From Rhizobium sp. ASV20 (GTDB taxonomy: Bacteria > Pseudomonadota > Alphaproteobacteria > Rhizobiales > Rhizobiaceae), in assembly GCF_016429015.1 (NCBI RefSeq), contig NZ_JAELTU010000021.1, positions 1 to 64,000 on the forward strand: 64,000 bases of DNA, read 5' to 3'. The stretch's first letter is position 1, and each line of letters begins with the position of its first letter. The position numbers and the translations under genes are program-made. Positions 55,509 through 63,854 of the stretch are shown one piece after another. Under the pieces are notes generated by a model. It saw only the letters and a list, made by a program, of their open reading frames with translations. It made no database searches and was not told the DNA's origin.

Positions 55509-55731
55509 GGTATTAACTCCGCATCATGAACTACATTGGGCAGAGCGGGAATAGTTAGGTCGATATATTCAGTTGTCAACCGTGTCTATTCTGTAACGAA
55601 TTTATGACGATTCCAGTTTTGGCCGATCAGAAAAAAATTATGTTTCGGTCTGGACGCCTTGAATTGACCGCCCTAGTTGTTGCCGCGTTGTGAGGATGCA
55701 GCCGGGCGAACTCAAAGGAGGAAACTTCTGC
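55509..55731. promoter_or_regulatory. Divergent T6SS promoter region
   Basis: About 220 bp between tssA and clpV holds both T6SS promoters. It is AT-rich from 55555 to 55640. I find no EcfG-type pair, no clear sigma-54 pair and no convincing sigma-70 pair. The likely regulators (acid/ChvG-ChvI in Agrobacterium) cannot be confirmed from motifs here. The clpV ribosome site AGGAGG lies at 55716-55721. Confidence 0.6.
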
Positions 55732-58482
55732 GTGTCAAATATCGATCTCAACCGTCTGATCAGAACGCTTGAGCCCGAATTGCGGGTCGGTCTTGAAGCT
55801 GCGGCATCGCTCGCTGCACGTGACCGGCATACCAGTGTGGATGTCGCACATTGGATAGTATCGCTGTTGGCTGCGCCGGAAGTTTGCTCCGTTTTTGAAG
55901 AACTTAGCGTGTCACCTCAGATGCTTCGCGCCGAGCTTGAAAACGCCGTTGGCGAATTGCCGAGAGGTGATGGCAATGGGTTGGTGCTCTCCCAAAGCCT
56001 ACTGGGTCTGATGCGCGAGGCATGGCTTGTTGCCACGCTTCAATGTGGTCGCAATAGCATCTCGCTTGTCGACATTCTGACGGCGCTGACCGACGACCAG
56101 GGTCTGCGGATCATGGCGCGAGGTATCGCGCCTTCGCTCCGAAATCTTGATCGCAATGCTCTTGAGGCGCGGTTGAACACAACTCTTGCCGGCCCAAGCG
56201 ATGCTGCTTCATTGCCTCAGAGCTCCGACGCCGTCCTTCCGGCTGGCGAAAATGAGTTCTTGCGCCTCTATACCCGCGACATGACAGCGGATGCGCGCGC
56301 TGGTCGGATAGATCCGGTCATTGGACGTGACCGGGAACTGCGCCAGGTCATCGATATTTTGATGCGCCGCCGGCAGAACAATCCCATTCTTGTCGGCGAA
56401 GCTGGTGTTGGCAAGACGGCCGTCGCCGAAGCCCTTGCGCTTGAGATTGCTGAGGGCAGCGTGCCGGATGTGCTGAAACCGGTGCGGATTCTTCTTCTCG
56501 ACCTCAGTCTGCTGCAGGCCGGTGCGGGCGTGAAAGGTGAATTCGAGCGTCGCTTGCATGGGGTTGTGGCGGCCGTGCGAGCGTCGGTCGAGCCAATCAT
56601 CCTCTTCATCGATGAGGCGCATGGCCTGATCGGCGCAGGCGGGCAAACCGGACATGGCGATGCCGCCAACATTTTAAAGCCGGCGCTGGCGCGCGGCGAG
56701 TTGAGGACGATCGCAGCGACGACATGGAGCGAGTACAAGCGCTACATCGAAAAGGATGCCGCGCTGACGCGGCGCTTCCAGGCTGTGCAGGTGCTTGAAC
56801 CCGACGAGGAGACGGCAATTCGCATGTTGCGCGGTGTTGCCGAAAGCTTCAAGGCGCATCACAAGGTACGCATTCGCGACGAAGCACTGGTGGCTGCCGT
56901 TCGACTCTCTGCGCGCTATATCCCGGCGCGACATTTGCCCGACAAGGCAATCAGCCTCATCGATACCGCCGCCGCCGCTGTCTCCCTTGCCCGCCAGACC
57001 GTGCCCGAGGCGTTGAAGGGTTTGCGTAGCGAGAAGACGATGCTGGAGGTCGAGGCTGCGGCGCTCGCGCTCGAGCCGCCGACGCCCGATATTGTCGCAC
57101 GCCTTGCAATCATCGGGAATGAAACGTGCGAAGTGGCGACTGAGATCGACCGGCTGCAGGGCAAGCTCGACACAGAAATCCGGTTGTCCACCGAGGCGGA
57201 TCGCCTTGAAGCTGCGCTATCAGCGCCGGATGTCGTGCAAGCGCAAGAGGGGATGCATTCGCCTACGGGCAATGTCGCACGCTTTCCACCGACCGGGTCG
57301 TCCCTCGATGCCGCCCGTGCTGCCTTGATGCAAGCCGAACGTTGTCTTGCCGATGTTGCCGGCGAAACGCCTCTGGTCCCTCGCGTGGTGGACAAGGACG
57401 TGATCGCCGGGATCGTTGCGCGCTGGACCGGCATTCCGGTCGGCAAGCTGCTGACGGATCAGGTCGATACCGTCAAGCTGCTCGATGCGAGGCTCAAGGA
57501 ACGGGTGCTTGGGCAGGATGCGGCGATTGCGCGCATCGCGGCCGCGATGCGGTCGGCACGAGCTGGCCTGTCTGATCCGCGCCGTCCGCCCGCCGTCTTT
57601 CTGTTCGTCGGCATGTCGGGGACCGGCAAGACCGAGACCGCGCTGTCTCTAGCCGATCTTCTTTATGGTGGCAGCCAGTACCTGACGACAATCAACATGT
57701 CCGAGTTCAAGGAGGAGCATAAGGTCTCGCTGCTGCTCGGATCGCCGCCCGGCTATGTCGGTTACGGCGAGGGTGGCGTGCTAACCGAGGCGGTCCGTCG
57801 CCGACCCTATGGCGTTTTGCTGCTTGACGAGATCGATAAAGCGCATCCGGGCGTACAGGAGGTGTTCTATCAGGTCTTCGACAAGGGAACGCTGCGCGAC
57901 GGCGAGGGGCGCGATATCGACTTCAAGAACACGACGATCGTCATGACGGCCAATACCGGTTCCGAACTGCTGGCGGCTCTTGCTGCAGATCCTGAGACGA
58001 TGCCGGAAGGCGAAGCACTGGAAACCCTGCTGCTTCCCGAGTTGCAAAAACAGTTCAAGCCGGCCTTCGTTGGTCGGACTATTGTTCTTCCATTCATGCC
58101 GCTCGACGGCGAGACGCTGAGCGGTATTGTCGATATTCAGATCGGCCGTATTCGTGATCGCGTCGCAAGTTCCTACGCGACAGAGGTTTCATTGTCGCAG
58201 GAGGCGCGCGATGCGTTGGTTAGTCGCGCCACGGCGAGCGAAATGGGCGCGCGCGCCATCGAGACCATGATCGCGCGCGATCTGTTGCCCGAACTGTCGA
58301 CCTTCTTTCTCGACGCCGTTGCGGCGAAACGCAAGATTGCCGGCATCACCATTGATTTTGACGATCGTCGCTTCCTCATCGTGGAAAAGTCGGTCGACGA
58401 CAATGAATTCTCCGGCCTCGAACAGGATGGCACGGCGAATGAAGCAGCCCCGGACGAACACAGCGCCCGGATGCGGCATTAG
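55732..58482 (+). CDS. clpV: T6SS sheath-recycling AAA+ ATPase ClpV (TssH)
   Basis: 916 residues from a GTG at 55732 that has AGGAGG 10 bp upstream; an earlier GTG at 55690 lacks a site. The N-terminal Clp-N domain (about 1-150; start SNIDLNRLIRTLEPELR) binds TssC. AAA-1 has Walker A GEAGVGKTAVAEAL and Walker B IILFIDEAH. A shortened middle coil follows. AAA-2 has Walker A GMSGTGKTETALSLA and Walker B LLLDEIDKAHPGV. ClpV takes apart the contracted sheath with ATP. It is the first gene of the rightward operon and is followed by hcp after 61 bp. Confidence 0.96.
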   Translation: MSNIDLNRLIRTLEPELRVGLEAAASLAARDRHTSVDVAHWIVSLLAAPEVCSVFEELSVSPQMLRAELENAVGELPRGDGNGLVLSQSLLGLMREAWLVATLQCGRNSISLVDILTALTDDQGLRIMARGIAPSLRNLDRNALEARLNTTLAGPSDAASLPQSSDAVLPAGENEFLRLYTRDMTADARAGRIDPVIGRDRELRQVIDILMRRRQNNPILVGEAGVGKTAVAEALALEIAEGSVPDVLKPVRILLLDLSLLQAGAGVKGEFERRLHGVVAAVRASVEPIILFIDEAHGLIGAGGQTGHGDAANILKPALARGELRTIAATTWSEYKRYIEKDAALTRRFQAVQVLEPDEETAIRMLRGVAESFKAHHKVRIRDEALVAAVRLSARYIPARHLPDKAISLIDTAAAAVSLARQTVPEALKGLRSEKTMLEVEAAALALEPPTPDIVARLAIIGNETCEVATEIDRLQGKLDTEIRLSTEADRLEAALSAPDVVQAQEGMHSPTGNVARFPPTGSSLDAARAALMQAERCLADVAGETPLVPRVVDKDVIAGIVARWTGIPVGKLLTDQVDTVKLLDARLKERVLGQDAAIARIAAAMRSARAGLSDPRRPPAVFLFVGMSGTGKTETALSLADLLYGGSQYLTTINMSEFKEEHKVSLLLGSPPGYVGYGEGGVLTEAVRRRPYGVLLLDEIDKAHPGVQEVFYQVFDKGTLRDGEGRDIDFKNTTIVMTANTGSELLAALAADPETMPEGEALETLLLPELQKQFKPAFVGRTIVLPFMPLDGETLSGIVDIQIGRIRDRVASSYATEVSLSQEARDALVSRATASEMGARAIETMIARDLLPELSTFFLDAVAAKRKIAGITIDFDDRRFLIVEKSVDDNEFSGLEQDGTANEAAPDEHSARMRH

Positions 58483-58497
58483 ACGGAAAGGTAAACC

Positions 58498-58517
58498 CGC
58501 CTTGCAGCGACAAGGCG
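58498..58517 (+). promoter_or_regulatory. Hairpin between clpV and hcp
   Basis: CGCCTTG (58498-58504) and CAAGGCG (58511-58517) form a 7-bp stem with a 6-nt loop, 26 bp before the hcp ATG and followed by the ribosome site AGGAGAG. It would sit at the 5' side of hcp mRNA after processing. Confidence 0.55.
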
Positions 58518-58543
58518 TCAATCCCAACAGGAGAGTTGCGAGC

Positions 58544-59020
58544 ATGCCGATTTATCTGCAGATCGACGGAATTCAGGGCGATGCCACCCATGAACAGCAC
58601 AAGAAGTGGATGGACATTGAAGTCATCCACTGGAACGTTTCGCGCAACATGAAGACCTCTGCCGGTTCCGCAGCGAACCGCGAAGCTTCCGAGCCCACTG
58701 TTTCGGAAGTCATATTAACCAAGGTCAGCGATTCCTCGTCGACCAAGCTGTTCCAGGAAGCGTGCTCGGGCCGCACTGGCAAGCAGGCAGTCATTCACCT
58801 GGTCACGACCGGCAATCCGGGCGACACTTATATTGAATACACGCTCACCAACACGCTGATCGCCAGCTATTCAGTCGACTCCAATGGCGATCGTCCGGTC
58901 GAGACGATCAAGCTCAACTTCACCAAGATGGAAGTGAAGTACACGCCTTACGACGACTCGCAGGCTCCGCAGTCGCCGATGATCGCATCGTACGACCTGG
59001 CAACGACCAAGGCCGCCTGA
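58544..59020 (+). CDS. hcp: T6SS tube protein Hcp
   Basis: 158 residues from the ATG at 58544, preceded by CAGGAGAG; the upstream part of the frame overlaps clpV and is not Hcp-like. Family signatures: MPIYLQIDGIQGDATHEQHK, WMDIEVIHWNVSRNM, EVILTKVSDSSSTKLFQEAC, NTLIASYSVDSNGDRPVE and the C-terminal IKLNFTKMEVKYTPYD. Hcp hexamers stack into the secreted tube. It is flanked by hairpins on both sides, consistent with its need to be made in excess. Confidence 0.96.
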   Translation: MPIYLQIDGIQGDATHEQHKKWMDIEVIHWNVSRNMKTSAGSAANREASEPTVSEVILTKVSDSSSTKLFQEACSGRTGKQAVIHLVTTGNPGDTYIEYTLTNTLIASYSVDSNGDRPVETIKLNFTKMEVKYTPYDDSQAPQSPMIASYDLATTKAA

Positions 59021-59030
59021 GGATAACTCG

Positions 59031-59063
59031 GCTCCGGCGCGCCACGATCACGCGCGTCGGAGC
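59031..59063 (+). promoter_or_regulatory. Hairpin after hcp (partial terminator)
   Basis: GCTCCG-GCGCG pairs with CGCGC-(GT bulge)-CGGAGC around a 9-nt loop: 11 bp with a 2-nt bulge. Only three Ts follow after five bases (AGAGTTT). It probably attenuates read-through to vgrG and protects the hcp mRNA. Confidence 0.6.
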
Positions 59064-59135
59064 AGAGTTTGATGCCGGATCGCCGCTAAGGCGGTGGTTT
59101 TCACGTTTCTGACAACGTTTTTCATCGAGGTCGCC

Positions 59136-59684
59136 ATGGTAGATTTTTCTGTTTCATCGCCGGTGTTGAAAATGGAGCCGGTGAAGCAGACCGACCTTCC
59201 GCCGATTAGGCGCGCAGGGCGCGGTCCTTCCTATGATTACTTCTCGTGGCCAAGCGGCCCGCGCGAATATGCCGCCCGCAACCAAGCTGCGGGTGCTTTC
59301 GCATCTGGTCTCCGATCGGTTATGGAAAAAGCGAACGAGATGTCGTTGACGCACTGGCTAACGGTGTGGCTACGAGACAATGAGTCCCACATCATCCGGG
59401 AGATGGACATCAACCATCATTCGGCCTTCGTGGCTCAGTTCAACTATACGGTGACGGATGGCGAGGCGCGGACCTATATGGTTCGAGGTGCCTATTTCCT
59501 GGGAACGGTCGCATCGCGCGCCGACATCGGCAAGATCCTGACGCCTGAAGTGCTCTATGGTCCCAGCATTCGGGAAACCGTGCCGAACGGTACGTTGTAC
59601 CAGATCGCCTATCTCGTTGGTGGTCGCAGGCAGGCGGTAGGCAGTACCGGCAAGTCAGGTTCCACAAGCTCACTGGTAGGATAA
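59136..59684 (+). CDS. Unknown T6SS-associated protein between hcp and vgrG
   Basis: 182 residues from the ATG at 59136 with GAGG 5 bp upstream; a GTG at 59094 would add 14 residues. I do not recognise a family. It has no signal peptide or membrane helix, and an aromatic-rich middle (SYDYFSWPSGPREYAARNQA, SLTHWLTVWLRDNESHIIRE, MVRGAYFLGT). It ends 7 bp before vgrG, so it belongs to the same operon. In related loci this slot can hold an effector-immunity or spike-loading factor, but nothing in the sequence proves such a role. Confidence 0.72.
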   Translation: MVDFSVSSPVLKMEPVKQTDLPPIRRAGRGPSYDYFSWPSGPREYAARNQAAGAFASGLRSVMEKANEMSLTHWLTVWLRDNESHIIREMDINHHSAFVAQFNYTVTDGEARTYMVRGAYFLGTVASRADIGKILTPEVLYGPSIRETVPNGTLYQIAYLVGGRRQAVGSTGKSGSTSSLVG

Positions 59685-59691
59685 GACGCCG

Positions 59692-62106
59692 ATGAACGAC
59701 CAACCTTCGGTCAATGATTTCATCCAGGCGACGCGAAATCTTCGGGTCGCCTCACCGCTTGGCGCGGATCAGCTCCTGCCAGAGCGGGTAACGATCACCG
59801 AAGGTGTCTCGTCGCTGTTCGACATCCGGCTTTCCGTGCGTGCCAAGCGCGAGGTCATCAGGCCGGAGGAGTTAATCGGCCGGCTCGTCGATGTCTCACT
59901 GGAGGTTCAACAGGCGGAGGACGGGAGCGATGGCGTTCGACGGCCGTTCAACGGTCTCGTCACCTCCCTTCAGGAGGGGCCGCCAATCACGCGTGGCCTG
60001 CGTTCCTATTCGATGGTGCTGAAGCCGCAGATGTGGCTTCTGTCGCAACGTTCGGATTGCCGCATATGGATGGACAAGACCAGCATCGACATCGTCGAGA
60101 TGCTCTTTTCCGAACACGGGATTCCGGCTCCGGATGTTTCGGGTGTCGTGACGCCGCCACCGCCGCAGCACTATTCGGTGCAATGGAACGAAACGGATCT
60201 GGACTACCTCACCCGTCGTTTCGAGGAGGACGGACTCTTTTATTGGTTTTCCCATGACCAGGGCAGCCACCGGCTGCATGTTGCAGATGGTGCAAACTCC
60301 TGGGCAGGCCCCTCTCCCTCCGCCCAGGGCGAGGGCAGGGTGCGTCTTGCTCAGGGCTCGACGGACCGAAATCACATCAGTGAGTGGATGAAGCACTATG
60401 CCTATGTTCCCGGGCAGCGCGCCGGTGCCGACTGGAACTTCGAGACACCGCAGATGGTGCCAGGCACGACGACGCCCTCGCTGGTGCAGATGCCGGGTGC
60501 GATGAAGCGCGAGCTCTACGAATATCCGGCGCGTATTTCATCCGTGGCCGAAGCCGAGAGAGCGCAGAAGCTGCGCATGCAGGCAAGTGAAGCCGACCAT
60601 AATCGTGTCGTTGGCCAGTCATCATCGCGCATCCTCGAGGCCGGTCGTCGTTTCACGCCTTACGAAGTGGCCCATCCCGACCATGTCTATGAGGAGCATG
60701 TCATCATACGGGCGACCCACTCCGCCGTTGATCCATCCTACGAAACCAATATGGATCAGCCGGAATATACCAACGAATTCGAGGCTTTGCCGTCGCGCGT
60801 ATCGATGACGCCGCATCGCAACACCGAGCGGCCGCGCATTCGTGGCACGCAGGTTGCGATCGTTGCCGGTCCTGCTGGAGAGGAAATCCATCCGGACCGC
60901 TACGGCCGTATCAAACTCTGGTATCCCTGGGATCGCCGCGCCAAGAAGGATGGTTCGGATACCTGCTGGGTGCGCGTAGCCCAGAACTGGGCCGGCGGTA
61001 CATGGGGTGGCCAGATCATCCCGCGTATCGGCATGGAAGTCATGGTCGCCTTCATCGACGGCGATCCGGATCGCCCGCTGGTGACCGGCATGGTGCCGAA
61101 CCCCGCCAATGGCGTGCCATATAGCTTGCCGGCACACAAGACAAAGTCCGTCATTCGAAGCAACACCTACAAGGGCGACGGGACGGGCTTCAACGAATAT
61201 TCGACCGAGGATGCGACCGGGCGGGAAAATCAGTTCTTTCATGCTCAGAAAGACCAGACGATCAAGGTCAGGAACAATCAGACCAGCCGTGTCGATTCCA
61301 ACGCCCTTCATTCCGTCGGAGCAAACCAGTCGTTGGAAGTCGGCGCCAATATGAGCCATCAGGTGGGTGGCGGATTGAACATGGTGGTCGGCGGCATCGG
61401 CGGTATCGCCAATGCTATCGCGGGTGGTTTGCTGGCAAATCTTGCCGCCAAGAGCGCAGGAATGCTGGGTCAGGCGATGGGCATCGTATCTGCGGCAATG
61501 TCCAACAGTTCGTCAGGCGGTGACAAGACGGCGGATGCGGCCCTGGCTTCCGTTGGGGGGCAATCCGCAGGCGCCGGTGAGAATTCCAGCATGTCTGCAG
61601 TCTCCGATGCGAGCGGTCATGCCGCCTTGATGGCCGCCTCTGCGCTCGGAGCGATGGCTCCATCCATGGACAGCGTGCGCAGCGGCATCAACGACGCCAA
61701 GGTTGGTGATCTGCGCAGCGAAGGTGGAGCGTCGATGAATGCGGCAGGGGTTGACCTTGGATCACAGGTCGGGTCGATGATTGGCCAAGGCGTCTTCAAT
61801 ACGCTCGTCAGCCGGATGCAGAACACGAGTGTTGGTATTGCGCAAACGGAACAGGTCGGCGTTGCCAAGGTCGTCACGGTCGGCGAGGTCTACAATCAAT
61901 CGGTCGGCAACACCAAGAACGTCATGATCGGCAAGGAGTTGTTCATCGGCGTGGGTGGCGGTGTTGACAAAGACGGCAACGAACAGCCGCCAAAATCCAT
62001 CCTTATCATGAAGGATGATGGGACGATCCTGCTTAAGGGCGTGAAGGTCTATATCGAAGGTGAGAGCCACGTGCAGGTCACCTCCGCGATGATCGACCAT
62101 AATTGA
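59692..62106 (+). CDS. vgrG: T6SS spike protein VgrG with low-complexity insertion
   Basis: 804 residues. The N-terminal gp27-like domain (about 25-380) includes GLFYWFSHDQGSHRLHVADG and EYPARISSVAEAERA. A gp5 OB-fold follows (about 415-510: HPDRYGRIKLWYPWDRRAKK, CWVRVAQNWAGGTWGGQIIP, GDPDRPLVTGMVPN). The gp5 beta-prism repeats (SNALHSVGANQSLEVGAN; later SVGIAQTEQVGVAKVVTVG, SVGNTKNVMIGK) are interrupted at about 560-700 by an Ala/Gly/Ser/Met-rich stretch with hydrophobic glycine-spaced segments. There is no obvious C-terminal toxin domain. It trimerises and should pair with the DUF4150 PAAR-like tip. Confidence 0.94.
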   Translation: MNDQPSVNDFIQATRNLRVASPLGADQLLPERVTITEGVSSLFDIRLSVRAKREVIRPEELIGRLVDVSLEVQQAEDGSDGVRRPFNGLVTSLQEGPPITRGLRSYSMVLKPQMWLLSQRSDCRIWMDKTSIDIVEMLFSEHGIPAPDVSGVVTPPPPQHYSVQWNETDLDYLTRRFEEDGLFYWFSHDQGSHRLHVADGANSWAGPSPSAQGEGRVRLAQGSTDRNHISEWMKHYAYVPGQRAGADWNFETPQMVPGTTTPSLVQMPGAMKRELYEYPARISSVAEAERAQKLRMQASEADHNRVVGQSSSRILEAGRRFTPYEVAHPDHVYEEHVIIRATHSAVDPSYETNMDQPEYTNEFEALPSRVSMTPHRNTERPRIRGTQVAIVAGPAGEEIHPDRYGRIKLWYPWDRRAKKDGSDTCWVRVAQNWAGGTWGGQIIPRIGMEVMVAFIDGDPDRPLVTGMVPNPANGVPYSLPAHKTKSVIRSNTYKGDGTGFNEYSTEDATGRENQFFHAQKDQTIKVRNNQTSRVDSNALHSVGANQSLEVGANMSHQVGGGLNMVVGGIGGIANAIAGGLLANLAAKSAGMLGQAMGIVSAAMSNSSSGGDKTADAALASVGGQSAGAGENSSMSAVSDASGHAALMAASALGAMAPSMDSVRSGINDAKVGDLRSEGGASMNAAGVDLGSQVGSMIGQGVFNTLVSRMQNTSVGIAQTEQVGVAKVVTVGEVYNQSVGNTKNVMIGKELFIGVGGGVDKDGNEQPPKSILIMKDDGTILLKGVKVYIEGESHVQVTSAMIDHN

Positions 62107-62115
62107 GATCGAGCC

Positions 62116-63270
62116 ATGCCGGAACTGCACAACCTCACGCCCTATCCGAATTTTCGCTATTACAGCCGCGATAGCCAGGATCGTGAATTTGGCGTCGTTG
62201 TCGTCAAGGCAACCTACGAGTTCGATCCTTCGGGCCGATTGGTGACGGCCGAGGAACAGGCGCCGATGGTGTTTACGGACAAATGCCACGGCGCCGTCAA
62301 CCTGAGTTCGTTGTGGCATCCCTCCGATCTCGTGCCGCATAAGCCTGCAACCGATCTGATTATCAATGCCGTGGCTCGCACGCCGGACGGAAGGCCGCAG
62401 CCGACATGGGAATGCGGAATCGAAATCAACAGCACGGATGCAACCGTCTTTGTCAAAAAACTTCGTGTCACCGGCCCGCGCGAGTGGCGTCCGGTCTGGA
62501 AGCGCGCCTTAAATGCGGAGGAAGCGAAGAATTGGCCGCAATATCGAAAGCACTTCCGTCATTGGGAGCTTTCGGAGCCCGAACCGGTGTCGTCGTTGCC
62601 GCTGCATTATGAGTATGCCTATGGCGGCGAGGTTGCGTTGGGACGGGATGACGAAGGCAATCCGCGCTTCGACACCAGCCACTACAATCCGCTTGGCCGA
62701 GGCAAGATCGATCGGGACTGGACCGATCACACAGTCCCGGTTCCCGCGCCTCAGATCGAAAGCGTCGACGACCTAATCGCCGATCCCTATGCCGTTTACG
62801 TGGCTCAAGGTCTGGGTCCCATTCCGCCCGCCTGGCTCCCACGCCGCCCTCTGGGCGGGACCTATGATCAAAACTGGATCGACACCATCTGGCCAGCATG
62901 GCCAACTGATTATTCGTTTGCCTATCATAACTCTGCACATCCGGATCTGATCATCAGCCCCTATCTGGCCGGCGGAGAAGAGATTGTGCTGACAGGCCTT
63001 GCAGAAAGAGCGGAGCCGGTGCGCTTCCGTCTGCCGCGGGAGCAGCCATTTGTCGAGTTCACCGGTGAGCATAGCGAGCCGATACGCGCTTCAATGGCTC
63101 TCGATACCGTCTTCCTGGATATTGTCGGGCGGCATCAGCACGATTGGCGCGTCTTCCTCTCTTGGCGCGTCAACTTCCCACCTGACGTCTTTGACCGGGC
63201 AATCATTCAGCAGCAAATGTCGCCAGTCGGCACCAGTGCAACACGCCTTGCAGAGGAGGATGCCGCGTGA
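62116..63270 (+). CDS. DUF2169 T6SS adaptor/chaperone
   Basis: 384 residues. The DUF2169 pattern: VVVVKATYEFDPSGRLVTAE near the N-terminus, LRVTGPREWR, EPVSSLPLHYEYAYGG, HYNPLGRG, and YDQNWIDTIWPAWPTDYSFA. DUF2169 proteins sit between vgrG and PAAR or toxin genes and load the effector onto VgrG. It overlaps the DUF4150 gene by 4 bp (GTGA), supporting joint action. It is 9 bp after vgrG. Confidence 0.92.
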   Translation: MPELHNLTPYPNFRYYSRDSQDREFGVVVVKATYEFDPSGRLVTAEEQAPMVFTDKCHGAVNLSSLWHPSDLVPHKPATDLIINAVARTPDGRPQPTWECGIEINSTDATVFVKKLRVTGPREWRPVWKRALNAEEAKNWPQYRKHFRHWELSEPEPVSSLPLHYEYAYGGEVALGRDDEGNPRFDTSHYNPLGRGKIDRDWTDHTVPVPAPQIESVDDLIADPYAVYVAQGLGPIPPAWLPRRPLGGTYDQNWIDTIWPAWPTDYSFAYHNSAHPDLIISPYLAGGEEIVLTGLAERAEPVRFRLPREQPFVEFTGEHSEPIRASMALDTVFLDIVGRHQHDWRVFLSWRVNFPPDVFDRAIIQQQMSPVGTSATRLAEEDAA

Positions 63271-63854
63271 GCCTCGCGAACGTTTCAGCGCGGAAATGTG
63301 CGTCCAATGTCATCGTTTCCACATCCCCCGACGTCTGTTGGACACCGGTCGGTTCAAGCGTCGTTGCTGTCGCCTATTCGTCTGTGGCTTTTCTAGATAC
63401 CGCGATCCGCTATTCGACGTCTGTCCGCAACAATGGCAAGTTCGACTTCCAGCTCAACTCCCGTTGTGCGACATCAACAGGTCACGAGCCGGGCGTCAAG
63501 AAAGGTGTCACCGTTCCGGGCTATCTTGGGCCAGCTCACGTCGATGTAGCGTCTACGTTTGTCTTTTCCGAAGGCTGGGCGACATGTAGTCATCGGGATT
63601 CCGCATGGGTCAACAGACCAGATCCGGGGCCTGTTGAGCCAGAGAAATCTGAGGGCGATATTCCAATCTTGCTCGCGGGCAATGGCGGCACGCCGGGTAA
63701 CAATCAAGCCCAGAACAGCCAGTTCAGGGATGTGGTCAAGGCCCTGAGCCTGAACAAGAGGCAAGCTCGCATGCTTCATGACGAGATCTCTGGTCAGAAC
63801 CTTGGCTATCACGAGATCATGGAAATCGGCATTGATATGTTTGGAAAGAACTGA
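63267..63854 (+). CDS. DUF4150 PAAR-like spike-tip protein with short C-terminal extension
   Basis: 195 residues from a GTG with AGGAGG 7 bp upstream. The DUF4150 core (about 1-120) begins MSLANVSARKCASNVIVSTS, then PDVCWTPVGSSVVAVAYSSV and EPGVKKGVTVPGYLGPAHVD. It sharpens the VgrG tip. After a Pro/Glu/Gly linker the C-terminus (about 155-195) holds ALSLNKRQARMLHDEISGQN and LGYHEIMEIGIDMFG, a small charged module seen at the end of some DUF4150 and polymorphic-toxin proteins. Whether it is toxic, a docking tag or inert is unknown; it has no classic catalytic motif I can identify. Confidence 0.85.
   Translation: MSLANVSARKCASNVIVSTSPDVCWTPVGSSVVAVAYSSVAFLDTAIRYSTSVRNNGKFDFQLNSRCATSTGHEPGVKKGVTVPGYLGPAHVDVASTFVFSEGWATCSHRDSAWVNRPDPGPVEPEKSEGDIPILLAGNGGTPGNNQAQNSQFRDVVKALSLNKRQARMLHDEISGQNLGYHEIMEIGIDMFGKN

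Noticed and set aside
55509-55731. Search for sigma-54 or EcfG promoter between tssA and clpV
   Set aside because: TGGACGCCTTGAATT only vaguely resembles sigma-54 spacing, and no GGAAC/CGTT pair is present.
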